From JBBRYW01 sp038253945 (lineage in GTDB: Bacteria; Actinomycetota; Thermoleophilia; Gaiellales; Gaiellaceae), in assembly GCA_038253945.1 (NCBI GenBank), contig JBBSGR010000015.1, forward strand, positions 1 through 58,098: a stretch of 58,098 bases of DNA, given 5' to 3'. Position numbers and translations under genes: made by a program. Position 1 is the stretch's first letter, and every line of letters starts with the position of its first letter. The notes under the pieces were generated by a model, which did no database searches, was not told the origin of the DNA, and saw nothing but the letters and a program-made list of their open reading frames with translations. Positions 52,144-58,098 of this stretch are shown here, piece after piece.

Positions 52144-53489
52144 GCAGGCTCCTTACTGGCGGGGGTCCACAACGTCGCGCCTTCGGGTCGCTCCTGCCCG
52201 GGCGTCCAGAGCTTCTCGCGGGCGCGAGCGAGCTCGACGGGGATCCGCTTCACTTCGGCGGAAACCCGGTCGAGGGCCTTGCGCAGTCGGAGATCGTCGC
52301 GTAGGGCTTCCTCGCGCCCACCGGCGCGGACGCGCTCGACCGCCTCGTCGGGATCTTCGTCGGCGAGCTCGGCCTGCTCGCGGATGAAGGCGTCGAGGTC
52401 GCCGTCCGAGATCTCCAGGGCGAGCTTCTCCGCCACCGCCTCGAGCACGAGCTCGCGTGCCACCGACAGGCGAGCTTCCTCGCGGAGGCGCTCCTGTAGC
52501 TCCTCCGGCGACTGTCCGGCCAGCTGCAAGTAGGTGTCGACGCTGATGCCGCGGCTCTCGAGCGAGCGAATCAGGCCTCGGACGAGCTCGTTCGCGCGAG
52601 CGTCGACGAGCGGCCCGGAGGGATCTACCCGAGAGGCCTCGACCAGCCGATCGACGGTGGCCGCGCGAAACGCGGACTCGCTCTCGGCCTCGATCTGCTC
52701 GCGCAGCCGCTGCCCGAGGTCGGCGCGCAGCTCGCCGAGGGTCTCGAACTCGCTGGCACTTCTCGCGAGGTCATCGTCGAGCGGTGGCAGCACCTTCTCC
52801 TTGATGTCCTTGACGGTGGCTGTCAACGTTCGGGCGGGCTCCTCGCCGCTGGAGAAGGAGATCTCCTTCGTCTCGCCGGCCGACAATCCCACGAGGCCCT
52901 GCTCGAGCTCGGGCACCATCCGTCCCGAGCCGAGCTCGACGGCGACGTCCCGCTGCGCTTCGCCCTCCTGTGAGACGAGGTCGACGACGATCATGTCGCC
53001 CTCCTGCGCCGAGCGACCCTCGACCGGAACGAGCTCGGCGACCGCGTCCCGCAGTCGCTCGAGCTCTGCGTCCACGAGCTCGGCCGGCACTTCGGTGTCT
53101 GCCGCGGGAACCTCGAGCGCGCTCCAGTCGGGCAGCTCGGGCAGCGGCTGAACCGGAACCGTCGCCGTGAAGCGAAAGCTCTGACCGTCCGCGGAGGGAA
53201 GGTCGTAGCCGTATTCGGGTGAGGCGACGGGTCGGATGCGCGAGCGGGCCGCCGCATTCCAGAACCAGCCGCCGATATGGGTCTCGACGGCCTCGGCGTA
53301 GACGCGGTCCTTGCCCACTCGCGCGAAGAGGACGGGAAGCGGCACGTGGCCCTTCCGAAAGCCCGGAATACGGAGACTCTGAGCAAGGTCGGACGCGGCG
53401 TGCTCGACCGCGTGCTGGACGTCGGCGCTCGGCACCTCGACCTCGAGGCGCACCTTGTTCTCGGGCAGCGTTTCAACTTGGGTCTGCAT
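52140..53489 (-). CDS. tig: Trigger factor
   Basis: The 449-residue ribosome-bound chaperone has an N-terminal ribosome-binding domain whose signature loop appears as FRKGHVPLPVL (usually GFRKGKVP). A PPIase-like middle domain includes EGDMIVVDLVSQEGEA and LSAGETKEISFSSGEEPA, and a helical C-terminal arm follows. It shields nascent chains and has prolyl isomerase activity. It heads the tig-clpP-clpX operon, the standard actinobacterial and Gram-negative order. Confidence 0.93.
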   Translation of the reverse strand: MQTQVETLPENKVRLEVEVPSADVQHAVEHAASDLAQSLRIPGFRKGHVPLPVLFARVGKDRVYAEAVETHIGGWFWNAAARSRIRPVASPEYGYDLPSADGQSFRFTATVPVQPLPELPDWSALEVPAADTEVPAELVDAELERLRDAVAELVPVEGRSAQEGDMIVVDLVSQEGEAQRDVAVELGSGRMVPELEQGLVGLSAGETKEISFSSGEEPARTLTATVKDIKEKVLPPLDDDLARSASEFETLGELRADLGQRLREQIEAESESAFRAATVDRLVEASRVDPSGPLVDARANELVRGLIRSLESRGISVDTYLQLAGQSPEELQERLREEARLSVARELVLEAVAEKLALEISDGDLDAFIREQAELADEDPDEAVERVRAGGREEALRDDLRLRKALDRVSAEVKRIPVELARAREKLWTPGQERPEGATLWTPASKEPA

Positions 53490-53549
53490 CGGCGCCCACT
53501 GTAGCCGCTCACCTTTGGCCTACCGGGGTGGCTCTATCCTTGTCTCCAC

Positions 53550-53633
53550 GCGGGCGTGGCGGAACTGGCAGACGCGGCGGGTTTAGGTCCCGTTGGGTGA
53601 AAGCCCTTGGAGGTTCGAGTCCTCTCGCCCGCA
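53550..53633 (+). tRNA. tRNA-Leu (TAG anticodon)
   Basis: A class II tRNA of 84 bases. Acceptor GCGGGCG pairs with CGCCCGC followed by discriminator A. The anticodon arm is GCGGG-TTTAGGT-CCCGT giving TAG. A long variable arm (TGGGTGAAAGCCC region) and T arm GGAGG-TTCGAGT-CCTCT follow. It reads CUN leucine codons. No CCA is encoded. The antisense strand of its 3' half is entered by the frame of the broken kinase. Confidence 0.95.
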
Positions 53634-54700
53634 CTCTTCGCCCAGCCCCGAGCCGCACCCAGCAGGACGAAGAGGCGGATCGTCTGACGTTACGTGTGTA
53701 GGCAGCTCGATCCAGAAGGACGACCCCTCGCCCTCGACGCTCTCGAAGCCGATCTGGCCGCCGAGAGCCAGAACGATCTCCCGGCAGAGGGCGAGCCCGA
53801 GACCGGTGCCGCCGATCCTGCGGCCCTCGACAGAGTCGACGCGGAAGAACCTCCTGAAGATGTACTGCTGCTGGTCGGCCGGAATCCCGATGCCACTGTC
53901 GCCGATCGAGATGCGGACGCAGCCGTTGTCCGCTGCCACCGCCACGGTGACTCGACCGCCTCCGGGCGAGTACTTGATTGCGTTGGAGAGCAGGTTGTCG
54001 AGCACCTGCACGACTCGCTCGCGCTCGCCGACGACGACCATGAGTTCCTCCGGCAGCTCGAGCTCGAGCGTGTGCGCCGCGCTGCGCTCTGCGAAGAGCC
54101 GGACCTCGCGGCGCAGAAGCTCGCCGAGCTCGAGCTGCTTGCGCGCGAGGGTGAACTCCCCCTGCTCGATCCGCTGCAGGTCGAGCAAATCGTCGATCAG
54201 GCCTGCGAGCCGCTCCCCCTCGCTCGAGATCGTCTGCAGGTAGCGCCTCCGCGTCTGCTCGTCGACATGGGGCTCGAGCGCGAGCTCCGCGAATCCAAGC
54301 ACGCCCGAGAGGGGGTACGAAGCTCGTGCGAGATGGTCGCGATGAGCTCTGTCTTCAACCGCTCCCCCACGCGGGCCGTCGTCGCCACGCTGCGCGACGC
54401 GAGGCGGAGCTCGAGCTCGTCGATCACGATCTGGGACAGGTCGCGCAGGGTCTGCTGCTCGGCATCGGTCACCTCCCGCGGCTCCCTGTCGAGCACGCAG
54501 ATCGTGCCGAGGTTGTAGCCGTCGCGCGTCGTCAGCGGCATCCCGGCGTAGAAACGAAGCCCGAAATCCCCGGTGACGAGCGGATTCGCGAGCGTCCGCG
54601 GGTCGTCAGCGCATCAGTCACCACCCAGGGGCTCTCGTGCAAGATCGCCGACGCGCAGAGGCCCGGGTCGCGCCCGATCTCCTCGACCTCGAGACCGTAG
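53583..54700 (-). pseudogene. GAF-domain sensor histidine kinase, frameshifted twice
   Basis: Three consecutive frames give one protein. The GAF part LEVEEIGRDPGLCASAILHE ends WVVTDALT; after a one-base loss near 54600 the frame resumes DPRTLANPLVTGDF to YNLGTICVLD. The HisKA box ELIATISHELRTP is broken by a missing C near 54318, and GVLGFAELALEPH, ATP-binding NLLSNAIKYS, GDSGIGIP and GGTGLGLALC continue in the last frame. The upstream GAF start is missing (in-frame stop at about 54697). The final residues are the antisense of tRNA-Leu. The kinase cannot be made as one chain unless these are assembly errors. Confidence 0.75.
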
Positions 54701-54764
54701 CCTCACGCCCGTCTCATGGCTCGCCCCGGCCCGTACCATGTTCGTGAGCCGTCGAGTGCCCCAA

Positions 54765-55907
54765 TCAGGTTCGGAGCTCCTCGGAGGCGAGCTTCGCCCC
54801 TTCGACGCGGTTCGCGATCTTCTGCATGGCGATGTCTCGCGCGAAGTCGGGCGAGCCGTGCTTGGGCTTCTCGTCGCGGCTGAAGGGCGAGAAGCCGCAG
54901 TCGTCGGTGGCACCGAGGCGCTCGACGGGGATGTACTTGGCCGCGGCGACCAGCTGCTCCTTCACCTGCTCGGGGGTCTCGACCTCAGGGTTGAGCGGGT
55001 CGATGACGCCCATGAAGCAGACTTGCGCGACGCCGTTCGCGTCCTCACGGCTGTACTGGCCGCAGAGCTTGTAGACGTTCTCGCGGTCGTCCTCGCTCGC
55101 GCACTGGATCAAGAAGTAGCCCGCGTTGAGCTGGAACATCTTGCTCAGCAACTTCTCGTAGGGCACCTCCTTGGAGTGCACCGAGTCGCAGTCGCCACCG
55201 GGGCAGGTGTGGATACCGATGTTGCGGCGCTCCTCGGCCGAGAAGCGGTCGATGACCCGGTTGTTCAAGTCGATGAACTCCTGGAGCATGTCCTTGTTCG
55301 TCCACGGGTTGCGGGCGTCGTTCTTGTTCGCCAGCCGGCCTTCGGTGAAATCGATCGAGACGCGCTCGGCGCCGGCGGCGAACGCTTGCCGGATGTCCTT
55401 CTCGACCTCGTCGCAGAGGTCAGCGAGGAACTGCTGGCGCGAGTAACCCTCGATCTCGCCCTCCAGCGGGTAGAGCAGCATCAGCATGGACGGCGCGATC
55501 ACCGCCTGCTTGACCGGCTTGGACGCGATCGCCTTGTTCTTCTCCACGAACTCCGACGCAAATCTCTTGTAGCGAAACGGCCCGCCCGTCAACCGCGGCA
55601 GCTGGCGGTGATGGCCATCGTCGAAGATCGCGAAGAACTGGCCATCGCCCGCAAGGTTGTCGGCGAGTCCCGTCCCAGCCAGCGTGTCCGTGATCGGATA
55701 CGTCGCGAAGCTCGACTCGCGCTGCTCACCGTCGGTCACGTAGGTCTCACCCGTCTGCTCCAGGCGCCTGATCGAATCCTCAGCCGCCCTGTCTTGCTCC
55801 GCCTCGAGCTGCCCAAAATCGATCTTGCCCTCGTCATAGGCCTGATAGGCCTCCTGCAACTTCATCGGGCGAGGCAGGGACCCGACCAACTCGGTGGGAA
55901 TCGGCAT
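54765..55907 (-). CDS. MetE-type (cobalamin-independent) methionine synthase family protein
   Basis: The 380-residue single (beta/alpha)8 domain corresponds to the catalytic C-terminal half of MetE. It starts MPIPTELVGSLPRPMKLQEA, has the zinc-binding set His233-x-Cys235 with Cys240 in IHTCPGGDCDS, and ends with CGFSPFSRDEKPKHGSPDFA. Stand-alone members transfer methyl groups to thiols, as core MetE proteins or coenzyme-M-like transferases, so the acceptor is uncertain. ATG 55907 has AAAGGAGAGAAG upstream, which fixes the start although the frame stays open for 370 more codons into the methyltransferase gene. Confidence 0.85.
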   Translation of the reverse strand: MPIPTELVGSLPRPMKLQEAYQAYDEGKIDFGQLEAEQDRAAEDSIRRLEQTGETYVTDGEQRESSFATYPITDTLAGTGLADNLAGDGQFFAIFDDGHHRQLPRLTGGPFRYKRFASEFVEKNKAIASKPVKQAVIAPSMLMLLYPLEGEIEGYSRQQFLADLCDEVEKDIRQAFAAGAERVSIDFTEGRLANKNDARNPWTNKDMLQEFIDLNNRVIDRFSAEERRNIGIHTCPGGDCDSVHSKEVPYEKLLSKMFQLNAGYFLIQCASEDDRENVYKLCGQYSREDANGVAQVCFMGVIDPLNPEVETPEQVKEQLVAAAKYIPVERLGATDDCGFSPFSRDEKPKHGSPDFARDIAMQKIANRVEGAKLASEELRT

Positions 55908-56108
55908 CTTCTCTCCTTTGTGGGACGCAAGGATCGTGGCGAGGCTCCGCCCCGCGCACGCTCGTCGCCTCGTCCATCCGCGAGGGGCAGACGGACAGGG
56001 CTCTCCTGCCCAGTATCCCACGGGTCCCGCGACTTCGAGGTTGCGACTGTTCGTCTCGCGCGCGAAGTGCCCGTGCCAGCGGACCGCGGCGCCTTCGGGT
56101 CGGGCTCT

Positions 56109-56159
56109 CTTCCGTAGTGGCCCCGGGAGGAGTCGAACCTCCGCGCACGGATTCGAAGT
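56109..56159 (-). repeat. 51-bp duplicate of the tRNA-Arg 3' half (att-like site)
   Basis: Perfectly identical to 57857-57907: it contains the tRNA-Arg 3' half from the anticodon loop (ACTTCGAATCC) through the T arm and acceptor end, plus nine flanking bases. Beyond 56159 the match stops and no 5' half of a tRNA follows. This is the pattern left when an integrative element uses a tRNA gene as attachment site. Confidence 0.8.
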
Positions 56160-56315
56160 TCTAGGCTTCGAGCGCCACTTGGCTCTACAAGCGGCTTTGC
56201 GGTGCGCTGAGGTTCTCTCAGTTCGCTCGGATTTCGGTGTTTCGGGACACGGTTCCGGGATAGTCGGACTCGGGCAGGCGACCGTACGTTCATCAGCGAT
56301 GAATGCGCGCGCAGA

Positions 56316-56939
56316 CCATCGCATCGCCAGTACCCACTGGAACGTCGCGTCGCCATCGGGCTCGCGGAAGGTAACGAGCTCATCGCGAAGGATCTCGAAG
56401 CCCGCCTCCCGCACGAGTCGTGTGTTCGTCTCGTGCGGGAAGCTCGAGAAGAACGTCGGTGCACCAAGCCAGTCCCCCGTCCAGGCCTCCGTGTCGCCCG
56501 TCCCAAGCGCAGTCATCAGCAGACCCGACGGCACCAGCCACCGGTGGATGCGCGCGAACGTCGGGGCGAGCAGCTCGCGCGGCACGTGATTGAACGCGTA
56601 GAAGGAGACGACCGCGTCGAACGACTCCGGCTCAAGTTCGAGCGCAGTGAGGTCCGCCTGTATGAACTCGGCTTCCGGCACCGCCGCTCGGGCGCGCCGC
56701 ACCTGCTCCCTAGAGATGTCGACGCCGGTGACCCGGAAGCGCGCAGCGAGACGCTGCGTGTCGGGCACACCTGCACCGCAGCCGAGCTCGAGCACGCGCG
56801 CCCCGTCCTGCAGCCGCGACACGAGCTCTGCCTCCCACTCTCGCCGCGGATCGCCGACGATCCGATCGCGCCACTCGGCGAAGTACTCGCCGATCGCGTC
56901 GTAGCCGCGACCGACGAGTTCCGTCCGCGGATCGGTCAC
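56316..56939 (-). CDS. Class I SAM-dependent methyltransferase within the tRNA-Arg-bounded segment
   Basis: The methyltransferase spans about 208 residues: GRGYDAIGEYFAEWRDRIVG, motif I ARVLELGCGAGVPDTQRLA, ITGVDIS-like VTGVDISREQVRRAR, and FDAVVSFYAFNHVPRELL. The expected domain end is at FQWVLAMR (56318), but no stop codon occurs there; the frame runs on in-frame through the 51-bp repeat into the MetE-type gene. GTG 56939 is the start. The substrate is unknown. It lies on the segment bounded by the duplicated tRNA end, so it is probably cargo. Confidence 0.75.
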
Positions 56940-57104
56940 TCGACGAGCACCTCGACGCCACGCTACCCCAGAGCGCCGTTGGCGCGCACGGCGCTCGAGG
57001 GGGCATTCCTGCACGCTGCCCCTAGCCGCCAGCCGCCCTGCTTGACATGGAGCCCGAGACGGTCGGGCGGATCGTGGCGTCGGCGTGAGCGACGACGTTC
57101 GCCG

Positions 57105-57617
57105 TCAGCAGCGGCGGCCGAGCCCGAACCGGACGGTCGCAGACCTCCCGCCGACGCGGAAGAGGAGCGGGACGCACGCCGAGGAGGAACGCAGGTAGAA
57201 GCCGCCGGAGTAGGCGTCCCACGGCTCCTCGGGGTCGGGGGACGAGCGCGGGCAGGACGGGATGCGCACGACGGCGGCCGGGCCTCCGCTGCCCCACGTG
57301 ATCGCGGCGCGCCTCCGCCACGCTGGCGGGACGCTGACCGTCACCGTCGGCGCGCCGCCGCGCACGACGAGACCCGCCTTCCGCCACCACGGCCACGCCG
57401 CTTCGTTCGATCGGACTACCTGCCGGTTGTAGGCGCGCGGAACCGAGACGACGCCGAGCACAACGCGGTAGCCGTCCTGCGTGCCCGACCGTTCGCGGAG
57501 GATGACGCCGTCGCACGCAGCTCCCGGCTTCGACGAGCCCCATCCCGAAGCCGAAGCAGTAAATGCCGCGGCGGCGACGGCTGCGAGCAGCGCCGCCAGA
57601 ACGCTCGAGCGCGTCAT
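57105..57617 (-). CDS. Secreted protein of unknown function
   Basis: The 170-residue product has a signal peptide (VLAALLAAVAAAAFTASASG) and four cysteines in the mature part, suggesting disulfides. The sequence is beta-rich (GYRVVLGVVSVPRAYNRQVV, AAITWGSGGPAAVVRIP). I do not recognise a domain. It lies between the duplicated att-like copies and is likely cargo of that segment. Confidence 0.65.
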   Translation of the reverse strand: MTRSSVLAALLAAVAAAAFTASASGWGSSKPGAACDGVILRERSGTQDGYRVVLGVVSVPRAYNRQVVRSNEAAWPWWRKAGLVVRGGAPTVTVSVPPAWRRRAAITWGSGGPAAVVRIPSCPRSSPDPEEPWDAYSGGFYLRSSSACVPLLFRVGGRSATVRFGLGRRC

Positions 57618-57856
57618 ACGTGAAGTATTGCAGATGGTTACGCCGCCTGACGCCGAGACCCCGAGGCTCTCTCACGCGATCCACGGCGTTGACGCGGCCG
57701 GGTGGCGGTGATCGTCCAGCTCGATCGTCGCGACGCGTCAGACGGGCTCCCAGGGCTCTCAGCGGCGATCGTGTCGGCGAGGATCTCGGGACACGCTGGG
57801 GACACATCGAAGATCGTCGATGAACGGAAGTGAGCGAAAATGGGCATTATGCAGGG

Positions 57857-57907
57857 CTTCCGTAGTGGCCCCGGGAGGAGTCGAACCTCCGCGCACGGAT
57901 TCGAAGT
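57857..57907 (-). repeat. 51-bp att-like sequence in intact tRNA-Arg
   Basis: This second copy of the 51-bp direct repeat covers the 3' half of the intact tRNA-Arg and nine bases beyond it. With the copy at 56109-56159 it bounds a 1.7-kb segment on the 3' side of the tRNA, as expected for attL/attR. Confidence 0.8.
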
Positions 57908-57937
57908 CCGTCGCTCTATCCGCTGAGCTACGGGGCC
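57866..57937 (-). tRNA. tRNA-Arg (TCG anticodon)
   Basis: On the minus strand GGCCCCG pairs with CGGGGCC followed by A. The D arm is GCTC/GAGC, the anticodon arm ACGGA-CTTCGAA-TCCGT giving TCG, the variable loop four bases, and the T arm GGAGG-TTCGACT-CCTCC. The length is 72 bases with all helices intact. Its 3' half is duplicated 1.75 kb away. Confidence 0.95.
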
Positions 57938-58007
57938 CGTTTCGCAGCCTAGCCCACCCCCCCCTCTCGCTTCTCGTTGGGGTAAAGACGGGCCTGGGTC
58001 GCTGGGG

Positions 58008-58098
58008 TCAGCGCAGTGATGGGGCGCTGCGCCGGTCGGCGATCGCGCGCCGGGTTCCGCGCGGGTGGCCGCCGTTGGCGGTGAGCCAGTCCCGGATC
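58008..58098 (-). CDS. Possible C-terminal end of an unknown gene (partial)
   Basis: The minus frame entering from the window edge encodes IRDWLTANGGHPRGTRRAIA and nine more residues before TGA at 58010. It is too short to identify; the IRDW start is loosely like Lsr2-type tails, but this is not claimed. Bases 57938-58007 show nothing. Confidence 0.2.
   Translation of the reverse strand, partial: IRDWLTANGGHPRGTRRAIADRRSAPSLR

Noticed and set aside
54765..57014. A single 749-residue methyltransferase-MetE fusion protein
   Set aside because: The MetE-type part has its own strong ribosome site and family start, and the joining 136 codons are not protein-like and include a tRNA-derived repeat. 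Annotated as two genes.

Overview
The window is a GC-rich bacterial chromosome segment. Its house-keeping order (valS-folC-...-ndk-...-maf-...-mreB-mreC-mreD-mrdA-rodA, then rng-rplU-rpmA-obg-nadD-rsfS, then tig-clpP-clpX), frequent GTG and TTG starts, stop-start overlaps and Actinobacteria-type families (UdgX, odd collagen-like secreted proteins, zinc-ribbon membrane proteins) suggest an actinobacterium of the Thermoleophilia/Gaiellales kind. That placement is inference; no 16S gene is present. Almost all genes lie on the minus strand.

Layout. 1-3.7 kb: an IS1595-type transposase remnant, a collagen-like secreted protein, a PAP2 phosphatase, then an epimerase gene overlapping udgX. 3.8-7.9 kb: small hypotheticals and the E1 subunit of 2-oxoglutarate dehydrogenase. 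7.9-13.4 kb: a complete, tightly overlapping minus-strand operon for a linear azol(in)e-containing peptide (LAP/TOMM, streptolysin S-like): a 52-residue Cys-rich precursor, an E1-like leader-binding C protein, a YcaO cyclodehydratase ending in PxPxP, a SagB-type FMN dehydrogenase, a CPBP protease fused to an ABC ATPase, and an ABC permease. This is the main discovery in the window.

13.5-18.7 kb: a DUF72 gene and then a decaying accessory zone with a GNAT/DUF402 chimera, a broken VOC bleomycin-resistance gene, an intact GNAT, an IS110 fragment, a cupin, an orphan winged-helix tail, and three copies of a hairpin-plus-motif repeat at about 600-bp spacing. 18.7-22.8 kb: a NarL-type two-component pair divergent from an MMPL transporter.

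22.9-29 kb: tRNA-Ala, rsfS (no canonical start codon), nadD, obg, a 42-bp repeat array, rpmA, rplU and an RNase E/G with three Arg/Gly-rich boxes. 29.4-42.1 kb: a long minus-strand run from valS to rodA, covering translation, folate, nucleotide hygiene and cell-shape genes. 42.1-50.2 kb: a peptide ABC importer ending in gamma-glutamyltransferase, divergent from a GntR regulator. 50.2-53.6 kb: clpX, clpP, tig and tRNA-Leu.

53.6-58.1 kb: a doubly frameshifted GAF-histidine kinase, a MetE-type methyltransferase, and a 1.7-kb segment bounded by a perfect 51-bp duplication of the tRNA-Arg 3' half. That segment carries a SAM methyltransferase and a secreted protein but no integrase, and looks like the scar or minimal form of an integrative element.
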